Assembly (NCBI GenBank): GCA_030280995.1
Contig: JASXTE010000005.1
Location: forward strand, 1,426,001-1,490,000
DNA length: 64,000 nt
DNA from: Hemileia vastatrix
Taxonomy: Eukaryota; Basidiomycota; Pucciniomycetes; Pucciniales; Zaghouaniaceae
Direction: 5' to 3'
Below, piece by piece: positions 20,681 to 31,256 of the stretch. The notes beneath the pieces are model-generated. The model made no database searches. It saw only the letters and a program-made list of their open reading frames with translations, and was not told the DNA's origin. The position numbers were made by a program, and so were the translations under genes. Numbering within the stretch: the stretch's first letter is position 1; every line of letters begins with the position of its first letter.

Positions 20681-21797
20681 TGTCAGCCAGGCTATTCTAG
20701 GAGCCCAGTAAATGATATGTTAACTTATAGGACCTGAAAGAGGGCGTAAGAATTGTATTTAATGTATATAAATTAATATTTTATTGCATAATAAAATTAT
20801 ATAAGTATCTTATTACATATAAGTGTTATATTAATTTTATTGTTTATATAAATTTTTTATACATTTAAATTAAACATAATATATTTTATATTCTACAAAT
20901 AATGGCGCATTTTTATGTATTTAATAATTATAAATTTATATTTAATTAATTAAAAACATATATTATAATTATAAGTGTAAAATTGACTTATAATATAATT
21001 AAATTAATTATTTATATTTATATATTAAATAACATTTTTATATAGTATTAAACAATAAATAATAGCGCTTCTTTTGACCCTTAATTGTGTCAGGAAAAAA
21101 CTAATTAATACTAAATTGAAATTAATTACATATTTTGTTGCATCAAAATATTTTTGTTTCACTTAAAAATCCTTAAATCAGACTGTACCATCTGTTTTGA
21201 ATTATTTTTCTCATAGTTCCTATGTTCCAGGATTGTTTAGTTATTCACTATTTTTACTTACTGATTTGGGAATTAACTGTGGGAAAATTGGATTCTTAAT
21301 TGGGGTTTTTAATTATTTGTTTCATATTTTTCTCTACATTGTTATGTTTCACTCATTCTTTTATATTCTTGTTTCATTCTATTATAATTCTTGTATTTAC
21401 AAATATAGTAGTGCTTCAGAGGACCCATCGCCTATAAAAAGGCCTTGGATAATCTCCTGTAGCTTCATCACTTACTATACACTCAACAAATTTAATATAC
21501 TTTTACATTACGTTTATATTCTCTTTATTAGTAATAAAATTCTAATTAAAATTCTATATAACAATTTAAAGGTTGCTTTAAGTCTGATAGTAATCACAGT
21601 GTCTGCTGCGCATAGCCCTTACTTGAAATAATATTATTATTAATAAAACCCAATTTTGTGTCACCTCTCAAGTTACTCGTCGTTGATTTCCTTTAAATAA
21701 ACTAAATAATCTATTATATTTTATTTCTTTTATTTTTCTCCTTGTCCTCCTCCATTTCTCCCCCTTTCCTTACCTTCTTCTAGACAATTGACCGACA
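20681..21797 (+). repeat. 5' LTR of Gypsy copy A
   Basis: 1117 bp, TGTCAGCC ... GACCGACA. Most of the sequence is AT-rich. A TATA box lies at 21433. A 144-codon hydrophobic frame (21197-21631) spans the TATA box and is also present in the 3' LTR. In solo LTRs it is broken, so I treat it as chance. Confidence 0.95.
21433..21440 (+). promoter_or_regulatory. TATA box of Gypsy copy A LTR
   Basis: TATAAAAA in the context CCTATAAAAAGGCCTTGG, 357 bp before the LTR end, the expected U3 position for transcription starting within the LTR. The same box stands in the 3' LTR at 29426 and, inverted, in the solo LTRs. Confidence 0.7.
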
Positions 21798-22575
21798 ACT
21801 GGGGACCTTTCCTAAACGACGATGACGATTGAGCCTGGCAACAAACAACAAACACACGGACCACCTAGCAAAAAAGAAACTTTTGCCGCGACCGTGTTTC
21901 GAACTTGGGTTCGATATATTAGTTTTATATTATTTTAATTCTTATATTATTTTGAAGTGATTTTTCGATCACTATAGTAAGTTCACCTTTGCACCTCTCA
22001 CTCTTATTACTATATTTTTACTGCAATAACAGTGATTGTGGCTTAATTGCTGATTCACTGAGTGTAAGTGTTCAATTATTATAATTTTTTTTTACCTATT
22101 TGACTATTATAGAGTGTTTAATTCCTCTTAGTCCTTGAAAAAATTAACATTATTATTAATAAAATTTGAATTATTAAATTAATTTTTTTTATTAATTTTG
22201 TTCATTTTGGTTTACTTAAATAGTACTTTGTACTTAGTCCCATATATTGCCATATTTAATTTTGGTAATTTAATTGGTTGAATTAACTTAATTGTTTATT
22301 CACAATTTAACTTTGCAATCCATTTTCTAAATTAATTTTTTATAAATATTACTTTATATTAAAAAAAATTTTTTTATATAATTAAATTAATAAAAAAAAA
22401 TTTTTGGAGCAATTGTTAACTGACTTTTATTAATTTTTTAAGAAGTTAATTAATTTTCCCACTATTATGTCCAACAATTTGGCTGAAAAAACGTATAACA
22501 TGCAAGTGGATGAAATTGAAATTGATTATGATGCTGATACTGTGAGTTCTTCTAAAGTTGAACATAAAAAATCTT
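21798..22575 (+). other. Leader of Gypsy copy A
   Basis: Untranslated leader between the LTR and ORF0. It starts with the putative primer-binding site TGGGGACCTTTCC (21801), also found after the LTR of copy B (34930), so the same tRNA probably primes both. The rest is AT-rich. A small frame starting MSNNLAEKTYNMQVDEIEI at 22467 overlaps the start of ORF0. Confidence 0.6.
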
Positions 22576-23148
22576 ATGCTAAAAAGAAAAATTCACATAA
22601 TTCAGGATGTGGAAATGACAGGAGAAGTAAACAAATCAAACCCCCTTCCCCCAGCACAACAGAAGGAAGTAAAACCTCCAGTACCTCAAGAAGATCTTCC
22701 AAAAGGATTCAAAATACAAAAGCTTCCTCTGCCCCAACAAATCAGCAATCTGTCCAGTCATATCAAAGAACTGAAGACAGAAAACATGAAATACAAGGCA
22801 AAAGTAGACACCTTGTGGGATCAAGTTCAAGAACTCAGGAACCAAAATCAGGTCCAGGCCCCTCCTCAGTTGCCTCCCAATCAGCCTCAGTTTCAGGCTC
22901 AACCTTCACAGTCCCCCAGCTCCTTCACACAAAATCAAAGTACTATGGAAGTAGAGCAATGGAAATGGGATTATCTAATGAGTCACTACCAGCAGAATGT
23001 GCAACATCCTCCTCATCATCAGCCTGGCCCATCCAGAACACCCAACTTCCATCCTCCTCCTCATCCTTACCAACCAAGCAGGAGAAAAAAGGCCCAAGCA
23101 CAATCCCAAACTCAGTCTCAGGGGAAGTTTCCTCCTCTGCCATGGTAA
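22576..23148 (+). CDS. ORF0 of Gypsy copy A (coiled-coil, basic tail)
   Basis: Starts at ATG 22576 or 22615 (MTGEVNKSNPLPPAQ). It contains a predicted coiled coil (ISNLSSHIKELKTENMKYKA ... DTLWDQVQELRN), a Pro/Gln linker, WKWDYLMSHYQQN, a basic tail (SRRKKAQAQ) and ends PLPW at TAA 23146. Copy B has a counterpart at 35617-36066 with the same order of parts and the ending IRPW, which supports translation even though the other frame here is also open. The stop overlaps the ATG of gag (ATGGTAA, 23142-23148). Likely an RNA-binding or Gag-assembly accessory protein (inference). Confidence 0.6.
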   Translation: MLKRKIHIIQDVEMTGEVNKSNPLPPAQQKEVKPPVPQEDLPKGFKIQKLPLPQQISNLSSHIKELKTENMKYKAKVDTLWDQVQELRNQNQVQAPPQLPPNQPQFQAQPSQSPSSFTQNQSTMEVEQWKWDYLMSHYQQNVQHPPHHQPGPSRTPNFHPPPHPYQPSRRKKAQAQSQTQSQGKFPPLPW

Positions 23149-25190
23149 GTAATTTGGTTGATAGTCACTTGGGTATGTTTTCTAATAAAACTTCTTCTGC
23201 AGGTAATATTATTGAACATGGTGAAAGAACAGTTAAACCTGTTAAAAGACAGCTTCCTGTAACTAGTAGCCCTATTGATGTAATTAGCAAATTGTCATTT
23301 GATGAACCTTTACATTTAACTTCTACTTCTTAAATTAATCCTTCTCTTGCAATTAAAAATGATTCTGTTCCCCCTGAAGTCTATACCTTAATTGAAAAAA
23401 CTTCTGAGGAAATATTGAAAGATACCCTTGATTTTAATGTTGTGAAAGACAAACATTTGAGAGATGTGTTAATCCATGAAAATGATAGATTAAATAATTT
23501 ACACTTGCAATGTAAAGTGAGTTCTTCTGTACAAGATACAGCTTATTTTAAAATCAAAGAAACCTTGAATATTGTTCTTAGTCAACAAAAACAAATAAGG
23601 AATGACCATAGAGCTATCTCAGATAGAAATATCAATCTACATAAGACCTTGAGTGATTTGAAACCCCTTATTGAAGAAAATTATTCATTAAAAAATGAAA
23701 TAAAATCTCTACAAAATGAGTTTAAAAAGCTAAAGAATGATTTCCATGCACTAAGTGCCAAACACACAGTTTCTGAGGACAGAAATGTTCTATCTCTTGC
23801 AAAAGTAAATGACCAGATGTCTGAAATTCCAAGAATAAGAAACTATCTGTCTGACCTGCAGTAAAAATTCTCAACCTTAACCATCAATAATGATTTGAAT
23901 GAGAATGCTGTCAATAAGCTGCATAAAAATAAAGGAAAAAAACCTGAGCAAAGTTCATCCTTTCTTCCTCATATTTCAACCATTAAACAGACTGAAAATG
24001 AGTCTGTAAAATCTTTTGCTACTAGAAAAAAATCTTGCGATGGTCATGCACCAGCTGTTTCTGTAAATAATGAAATTTATGAACACCTGTCTAAACTTCA
24101 GGAATTATTAATGATGAATAATTCAAACCAAAAAGTGGACCATCCCAGTAGTCAGAAAAATTGGCCTAAGTTAGACCAATATCCTACCTTTGATGGTGAT
24201 TCTTCCTCTGATTGGCAGCACTTTATCCAAAGAATTGATAATTTAAAGAGATCTTATAAACTACCTGATGAGGAAATTGTTTCTAAGCTAATTTCTTTAT
24301 TTTCCAATGTAGCCTTGATGTGGTATGAATCTGTTCTTTTAGATAAAAGTCATTATACATGGAATGATTGGAAATCCTTGATTGAGAATCAGTTTGGTGG
24401 TTCAAAATTCAGGTTAGCTCAGCAAAGACTGTATGAGAATACTAGATATGTATCCTCTTCTGTTGAAAAGCCCATTCTTTTTCTTATGAAAGTGACAGAA
24501 ATCCTAAGAGCAATTGATCCAAAGATGGATTATGATATTTGGAGAGATAAAATCTTGTATAAATTACCAAATTCTCTTAGAGATTTGATTGTGGCTAGAA
24601 CTGAGCATGTAAGGGAAAATTCTTCTTTCATTAATATCTGTAATGAGGTACTACTCAACCATAGATATGAACCAAAGAATTACCTTGGTAAATCTTATAA
24701 TGAACAGAATAAACCTTCTACAAAGCTCCCAGAAAAATCTGGTAAACCCTCTGCCCCAGTTGCACCTAAAAAATATGCAACAAATACTTGTTATAAATGT
24801 AACAAACCGAGGCAGAAGGGTCATGTTTGTGACAAGAAAATTCATCTTGTTGAACAAAATGAAGACACTGATGAAGTTGAACTTGATGTCAATAATTCTT
24901 CTAGTGACTGTGAAAGTAATATCTCCTATGACAATGATTCTGTTAAAGATGTTTTAATGTTGGAACAGGATTTCCATTATTTAAATAATATATCTGAAGA
25001 ATGTGTATTGGATTTATCTTCAGTAGAAAATGCTGAGATAATTAAAGATATTACTAACAATTCTATACCTATATCCCCTTTGAAGGCACCTGTTATCATT
25101 AATGGTAAAAATGTTGATGTAGTTCTTGATTCTGGTTCTGGAGGAAGTGTAGTGTCTTAAAAAGCTTTAGCTTCAGTGGATAAGGAATAT
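23142..25190 (+). pseudogene. Gypsy copy A gag and protease
   Basis: Starts at ATG 23142 in a strong CCATGG context overlapping the ORF0 stop. The frame is constant to 25190 but has TAA at 23331, 23862 and 25158, each where a Gln codon (CAA) would fit. Parts: a coiled-coil region (23415-23860); the capsid core near 24160-24680 (YPTFDGDSSSDWQHFIQRID, RTEHVRENSS); a knuckle CYKCNKPRQKGHVC near 24790 of the CxxC...GHxC kind; and the protease with VVLDSGSGG (Asp-Ser-Gly catalytic triplet) near 25115. As read, only short fragments would be made unless stops are suppressed. Confidence 0.85.
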
Positions 25191-25191
25191 T

Positions 25192-28100
25192 TTGATTAAA
25201 TTATTACCTATAACTTCTGAAAAATGGAGAGGTTATGGTTCTACCTTAATTCCTATTGGCAAATACAAAACCTCTGTATTCTTCAAATATAATGGTGGTT
25301 TTTTCAGAGCTATTTGTGAATTTGTTGTCATGAAAAATGATAATTTAAGCAATTGGTTTATTATGGGAAATGATATTTTAACCATGTTTGGTGTGAAATT
25401 GGACCCAGCAAATAATTGCTTTACCTTAGGAATGAATGGCAAAAGGAAATTCAAAATTTCCTCTTCTAGAAAACCTTCTGGGAATCTGTTGAGGTCTTGT
25501 AACTCACTAATCCAGTGTAAAGGCAGAACAACAACTAAAATAGATGATTTATTAAATGAAATAAATACTGCTTTTTTTGGTGATCAGTTGACTAGTGAAC
25601 AAAAGGATTCTATTATTGCCTCTATTACCTCTTTCCCTATGGCTTTTTCTCATGGTTCTCATGTCTTGGGAATTGTTCAGGAAGAAATGAAAATTACCTT
25701 ATCCTGTAATTTGAGTGATATTCCTCCTAATCTTAAGAAAAAACCATATCCTGCTTCTCCATCAAAAAGAAAAGATATTGAAGATAATATTGCAACATTA
25801 TTAAAAATGAATATCATTGAGAAAGTAGATGTCACCCCCAAATATTGTGTCATCTCCCCAGCCTTAACTTCTTATGAAAAAGATAAGGCTAGATTATGTG
25901 GAGATCACAGAGCTTTGAACACTTATACTGTTGATGATATCTATCCTTTACCCAGAATTAATTCAATACATGCTACCTTGCAAGGTGCAAAATTTATTAG
26001 TTGTCAGGATGGTAATAAAGTCTATCATCAAGTTCCAGTTGAGAAAAATTCTCAAAACTTTTTGCTTATTGCTACTCATATGGGAATATATAAGTATGTT
26101 AGGATGCCATTTGGCCCTAAAAATGCTCCTTCAGTTTTCCAAAAAGTCATGGATAACACTTTCCATCAAGAAATAATTGAAGGATGGCTCATGGTTTATA
26201 TTGATGACATCATTGTTTTTTCTAAAACTTTTGATGAACATATGATTCACTTAAATAGAGTTTTCCAAAAAATGGATGAAATCGATATGACCTTATCCTT
26301 AAAAAAGTGTAAATTTGGTTTTCAATCTTTGAAATTCCTTGGCCATGTTGTGTCAGGCTTACAAATTTGTGTAGACCAAAACAAAGTTTCTGCCATTCAA
26401 AATGTGAAAGCACCAACTTCTGTAAGAGAAATCCAAAGTTTTTGGGGGATGTGTTGCTATTATAGACAATATATTAAAAATTATCAGGTCATAGCCTTGC
26501 CCCTTACAAAACTGACCAGAAAAGATGTTGCCTTTCTCTGGAATAATGACTGTCAAAAAGCTTTTGATACATTAAAAAGTTGCTTAATGACAGCCCCTAT
26601 ATTGGCTCTTCCATATTTTAACAAGCCATTTTTCCTGTATACAGATGCTAGCTTTATTGGTCTGGGTTCTGCCCTTCACCAGAAACAAATTATTAATGAT
26701 AAATCCTCAGAGGTTGTAATTTGTTATATTTCAAGAACCTTAAGAAATAGTGAATTGAAATATGGTGCCACTCAATTGGAGTGCTTAGCAGTTGTTTGGG
26801 CTCTTGAGAAGCTTCATTACTATCTAGATGACCAAAAATTTGAATTGGTAACTGACTGTAGTGCTGTGAAGTCCCTTTTAAACCTGAAGACACCTAACAG
26901 ACATATGTTCAGGTGGCAACTTGCTGTTCAAGAATACAGAGGACGGATGTCAATTATCCATAGGGCTGAAAATGTTCACTCCAATGTTTATATGCTCTCC
27001 AGATTGCCTCTGCCAAATAATGACTCAAATCCTGCTTATGTACCTGAAGATGATACTTTTCATATCCATGGTATATTTGTAGTGGATATGGAAGAAGAGT
27101 TATTGCAATTAATACTGGATTCATATGAAAAGGATTCTGATTTAAATAAATTGGTTACTATCTTAAATGATTCTAAGAATGCTTCAATTCAAGCATTAAT
27201 AAAAACTCTTCCTGAAAAGAATCAAAATGCTTTGAGTAAAGGAAAGTTTTCTATTGAAGATGGTTATATATATTATAGAAGAAAGCTTACTAATGTAATT
27301 GTTATTCCTCCTTCTATGAAAGAAACTATCCTCAAACTTTTTCATGATGACATATTAGCTGGTCATTTTGATCTTGAAAAAACATTGATTAGAATCAAAA
27401 ACACTGCATGGTGGGCTAATATGTCTGAAGACACAAAATTATATGTTGAATCTTGTGATTCCTGCCAAAAATCTAAAAGGTTGACAGGTAAGAGAGCAGG
27501 GTTATTACAACATATTGAAGCACCTAATGCTCCCTGGAAAATCATTAATATGGATTTTGTCACTGGTCTTCCTGTTGCAGGTAAAGACAGCTTTAACTCT
27601 TGTTGGGTAATAGTGGATAGATTCACAAAAATGTGCAAATTTATTCCAACCCACAAAGATGTATCCACCAAAATTTGGCTTTCTTATGGTGGTCTTACAT
27701 GTTTAATATTATTGGTTTTCCAAAAGCCATTATCTCTGATACGGATCCTAAATTTACTTCTGAATTTTGGACCTCTTTGATGGATATTTGTGGCTGTGAG
27801 TTAAAATTGTCTACAGCTCAACATCCTCAGACTGATGGTCTAGCTGAGAGAATGATTCAAACTCTGGAAGATATGATTAGAAGGTATTGTGCCTTTGGTT
27901 TAGAATATAAAGACAATGACAGATTTACTCATGATTGGGTCACTCTATTGCCTGGTCTTGAATTTGCATATAATAGCACTGTTCATTCTGTCACTGAGAA
28001 AAAGTCTTTTGAGCTTTGGTTAGGTTATGTCCCACATACTCCTGCTCAGATTCTCAATAGTAAATTACCTAAGTTGGAACTACACCCTGGTGTAAAATCT

Positions 28101-28637
28101 TTCATGCAAATGCAACAGCTATGCAGAAAACATGCTCAGAGTTGTATTGATAAAGCATTTGAATATGAAAAGAAAAGATGGGATAAATCCCATAAAGAAT
28201 ACACATTTAACAAGGGTGATGAAGTGTTGATCTCTACTGTCCATTTCAATTTACAAGGTAACCACAAATTAAAAGATCCTTTTGTAGGCCCATTTGTTGT
28301 TAAAAGAATGGTTGGTGATAATGCAGTGGAAGTTGTATTGTATTCTTCATATGATAGGAAACATCCTGTTTTTCCCATTTATTTGCTTAAGCCTTATACT
28401 TCCAACAGTGACTTATTTCCCAAAAGAAGGGGAAGACCTAAGAAAAACCCTCAGGAAGTCACAGAAACAGCAGAAATTGATAAAATTCTCAATGATAGAA
28501 TTATCACTTCTGAAAGAGGTATTGAATATTTATTGAGATATAAGAACAAATCATCTGAACATGATGCAATGATACCTGGCAAGGAGATTTCAAATCTGCC
28601 TACTCTGTTGAATAAATACAAAAAGAAAAAATCTTAG
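25192..28637 (+). pseudogene. Gypsy copy A pol: RT, RNase H, integrase, chromodomain-like tail
   Basis: The pol frame is one base off gag and begins without its own ATG at about 25192. RT: LCGDHRALNTYTVDDIYPLP, MPFGPKNAPSVFQ and YIDDIIVF (about 26198). RNase H: YTDASFIGLGSA, ATQLECLAVVWAL and VTDCSAVKSL. Integrase: a zinc region with CDSCQKSK, then D in NMDFVTGLP; the frame shifts near 27670; then D in ISDTDPKFTSEF and E in GLAERMIQTLE. The C-terminus (27633-28637 frame) carries IDKILNDR...YLLRYKNKSSEHD, a chromodomain-like ending, which puts it near the chromoviruses. All catalytic residues are present; the frameshift and gag stops disable it. Confidence 0.9.
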
Positions 28638-28671
28638 CATTTTTTTTATTGTTTTTTTTAGAGTGAGGGAG

Positions 28672-29790
28672 TGTCAGCCAGGCTATTCTAGGAGCCCAGT
28701 AAATGATATGCTAACTTATAGGACCTGAAAGAGGGCGTAAGAATTGTATTTAATGTATATAAATTAATATTTTATTGCATAATAAAATTATATAAGTATC
28801 TTATTACATATAAGTTTTATATTAATTTTATTGTTTATATAAATTTTTTATACATTTAAATTAAACATAATATATTTTATATTCTACAAATAATGGCGCA
28901 TTTTTATGTATTTAATAATTATAAATTTATATTTAATTAATTAAAAACATATATTATAATTATGAGTGTAAAATTGACTTATAATATAATTAAATTAATT
29001 ATTTATATTTATATATTAAATAACATTTTTTATATAGTATTAAACAATAAATAATGACGCTTCTTTTGACCCTTAATTGTGTCAGGAAAAAACTAATTAA
29101 TACTAAATTGAAATTAATTACATATTTTGTTGCGTCAAAATATTTTTTGTTTCACTTAAAAATCCTTAAATCAGACTGTACCATCTGTTTTGAATTATTT
29201 TTCTCATAGTTCCTATGTTCCAGGCTTGTTTAGTTATTCACTATTTTTACTTACTGATTTGGGAATTAATTGTGGGAAAATTGGATTCTTAATTGGGGTT
29301 TTTAATTATTTGTTTCATATTTTTCTCTACATTGTTATGTTTCACTTATTCTTTTATATTCTTGTTTCATTCTATTATAATTCTTGTATTTACAAATATA
29401 GTAGCGCTTCAGAGGACCCATTGCCTATAAAAAGGCCTTGGATAATCCCCTGTAGCTTCATCACTTACTATACACTCAACAAATTTAATATACTTTTACA
29501 TTACGTTTATATTCTTTTTATTAGTAATAAAATTCTAATTAAAATTCTATATAACAATTTAAAGGTTGCTTTAAGTCTGATAGTAATCACAGTGTCTGCT
29601 GCGCATAGCCCTTACTTGAAATAATATTATTATTAATAAAACCCAATTTTGTGTCACCTCTCAAGTTACTCGTCGTTGATTTCCTTTAAATAAACTAAAT
29701 AATCTATTATATTATATTTCTTTTATTTTTCTCCTTGTCCTCCTCCATTTCTCCCCCTTTCCTTACCTTCTTCTAGACGATTGACCGACA
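28672..29790 (+). repeat. 3' LTR of Gypsy copy A
   Basis: 1119 bp, about a dozen differences from the 5' LTR by eye (for example TGTTAAC against TGCTAAC near the start, and GCATC against GCGTC). TATA box at 29426. Followed by the TTCCT target duplication. Confidence 0.95.
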
Positions 29791-29795
29791 TTCCT

Positions 29796-30006
29796 CATCT
29801 AGCTTGAATGGAGCGCCACGTTTAAGGAAAGTATCAGGATCAGTGATAACAGCTTTTGTTCTTTTGTACAAATTCATCCACCGACACAAAGAATTTGGAT
29901 GAATTTGTGTCAAATATTTCTCATTTATTTCTTTCAATGATTTACCTTTCAAAGCATCCATTACTACCAAAATTTTTAAATTACTAATATATTTTATATA
30001 TGGCAT
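29796..30006 (-). pseudogene. Mariner transposase, N-terminal part
   Basis: Starts at ATG 30006 (MPYIKYISNLKILVVMDALK) and reads GKSLKEINEKYL, NSLCRWMNLYKRT and FLKRGAPFKLDEE, then is cut by the Gypsy insertion. The helical spacing and charged linker fit the DNA-binding region of Tc1/mariner-type transposases (inference). It continues in the same orientation at 20675 (HLQFILNLV...). Confidence 0.75.
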
Positions 30007-30007
30007 A

Positions 30008-30110
30008 TTCCTAGAAAAAAAAAGAATGAAAAAAAAGAATGAAAAAAAAAGAATGAAAAAAAGAATGAAAAAAAGAATGAAAAAAAAGAATGAAAAAAAG
30101 ATAAAAAAGA
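30008..30110. repeat. A-rich minisatellite (GAATGAAAAAA units)
   Basis: About seven imperfect 11-13 bp units of GAATGAAAAA(A)AA directly upstream of the transposase start and at the inner edge of the right TIR. The matching inner edge of the left TIR is a T-rich stretch without the repeat. Confidence 0.8.
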
Positions 30111-30506
30111 AAAAGAAACTCGCGGTCAACAGTGTTGGTTGGGGAAAAACTTGTGAGAAGGGTAATAGCCAAATAAGACAGTCAAGAGGCAGAGCAAGAA
30201 TTGAGTTAAATGTGATACCTGGAAGAAAAGAAAAAAATGATGAAAAAAATGAGAATGAGAACAAGAACAAGAATGAAATGGGGGGATAAGAAATCAATCA
30301 ATGGTGAAATTGGGGCATCTTGGTTGGGAAAATCACATGTCAGAAAAAAAAAGTCATCTAATGCCAGACAGTTGCTGTCTGATGTGAGACAGTTGCGGCT
30401 GGGTTGGCCCCCAGCCGGTATGATTTGACAGTACAAAAAAGTGGCAGCCAGGAGAAAAAAATAGAAATTATTATTGCAAAATCACCAAGCTTTGCTGACT
30501 TGGCTG
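30110..30506 (-). repeat. Right terminal inverted repeat of the mariner element
   Basis: Reverse complement of 17802-18195. Ends GCTGACTTGGCTG followed by TA. Confidence 0.9.
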
Positions 30507-30680
30507 TACCAGACACTCAGAAAGAGATTTTTATTTTGTAAACCAGCTAATTTTTAACAAGGATGTAAATCTTACTTGGGTGCCTAGTAGAGATCAAAGG
30601 GCAGATTGTGTGACGAAGTCTTTAGGTGGTATGAACATTCATAATTGTTTGTCTTATTTTTCAATTGGACCTCCATAATT
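30507..30680 (+). pseudogene. Copia RNase H, right part and Pol C-terminus
   Basis: Continues the Copia frame interrupted at 17800: RHSERDFYFVNQ, then VNLTWVPSRDQRADCVTKSL, the usual Copia ending, and a stop near 30676. Together with 17215-17799 it shows the mariner insertion site exactly at a TA dinucleotide. Confidence 0.85.
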
Positions 30681-30786
30681 TTTTTCTTTTTCACTATTTA
30701 TTATATTTTAATCATTTATTTTTCTTTCATTTATTACTATTTTTATATTAGTCTGTTGGATGTAGAGGCCTTGTTGCGAGGGGGGG

Positions 30787-31135
30787 TGTTAGGTGTAGAT
30801 TAATGAAAACCGCAACTGCGGCCTTCTATGTATGTAGACTGTGCACGCGAGTTTCCTCTCTTCATTCTGACACCGAGTGAAGAGAGCGAGCTTACCATTT
30901 GGGCTTTGGGATTTGGGTGCACAGGGCATTACAAAAGGGACCACCTTTTTGAGCTGCAACGGAGACCACTTTTCTATTTTTGGTGTTTTACCCCTATTAA
31001 GTTAGCAGTATCTCTCACTTGTGACTCACCACCACTGATGATAATGTGTTAGATTGCCTTTGCTTTTTCCTACTGCAAAGGTTAGTGTTAAATTCCTATC
31101 ACTATTTAATTCTCTAAAGGCTAGTATTAGATTAC
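30787..31135 (+). repeat. Copia 3' LTR start (right end not resolved)
   Basis: A purine tract (GCGAGGGGGGG) at about 30776-30786 is followed by TGTTAGGTGTAG, the expected start of a Copia 3' LTR about 110 bp after pol. Just inside is a small palindrome CCGCAACTGCGG. The right end is not clear because the 5' LTR is not in the window and a fold-back repeat starts at 30932. Confidence 0.5.
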
Positions 31136-31256
31136 CATTACTTTTCCTCATTCTTGAAGTTGGAGTTACTGTTTTGGTAGCTGTTTAAGGTGAAATGTTC
31201 AAATGAGACTAAAAATAGAAAGATGGTCTCCGAAGCAGCAAAAAAGGTGGTCCCTT
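30932..31256. repeat. Fold-back repeat / MITE-like inverted repeat
   Basis: Arms of about 50 bp (30932-30984 and 31206-31256) are inverted copies: AAAGGGACCACC, GGAGACCA and CTATTTTT occur in one and their complements in reverse order in the other. The spacer is about 220 bp. A clear target duplication was not found. Possibly a small non-autonomous DNA transposon inserted in or next to the Copia LTR. Confidence 0.55.

Larger units (their letters stand above)
20681..29790 (+). mobile_element. Gypsy copy A, complete chromovirus-like LTR retrotransposon
   Basis: The two LTRs (20681-21797 and 28672-29790) begin TGTCAGCCAGGC, end GACCGACA and look about 98-99% identical by eye, so the insertion is recent. 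The flanking TTCCT occurs on both sides (20676-20680 and 29791-29795). A primer-binding-like TGGGGACCTTTCC follows the left LTR (21801) and a purine stretch (GAGTGAGGGAG) precedes the right one. Internally: a short ORF0, gag-protease in one frame with three TAA stops, and pol in the next frame with a later frameshift. It split the mariner transposase gene. Confidence 0.95.
17802..30506. mobile_element. Tc1/mariner-type transposon with ~400-bp TIRs, nested in Copia and hosting Gypsy copy A
   Basis: The ends are CAGGCAAGTCAGCAAAGC and its near-perfect reverse complement, each flanked by TA (17800-17801, 30507-30508), the hallmark of Tc1/mariner. Copia coding sequence continues in frame across the site with one TA. 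Inverted repeats run about 395 bp. Inside are a plus-strand passenger gene (about 18288-19639) and a minus-strand transposase gene whose N-terminal part (29796-30006) and C-terminal part (19783-20675) are separated by Gypsy copy A. Without the Gypsy insertion the element is about 3.6 kb. The transposase carries stops, so it looks inactive. Confidence 0.9.

Noticed and set aside
21197..21631. 144-codon hydrophobic frame (MNYFSHSSYVPGLFSYS...) found in both LTRs of Gypsy copy A and partly in solo LTRs
   Set aside because: It is repeated only because the LTR is. It runs over the TATA box, and the frame is shortened or broken in the solo LTRs at 10870, 59521 and 61872. AT-rich DNA gives such hydrophobic frames by chance.
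21885..21935. tRNA-like T-arm sequence (GGGTTCGA) in the leader of Gypsy copy A
   Set aside because: No acceptor or anticodon stems could be folded around it; probably chance next to the primer-binding site.
22467..22930. Ser/Thr-rich frame from MSNNLAEKTYN as N-terminus of gag
   Set aside because: After about 40 residues it becomes a low-complexity shadow of ORF0, whose coiled coil and Trp-stop ending are kept in copy B. The first 40 residues might still be translated.
30026..30289. Lys-rich plus-strand frame (KKRMKKRMKK...)
   Set aside because: Translation of an A-rich minisatellite in the mariner TIR, opposite to the transposase.
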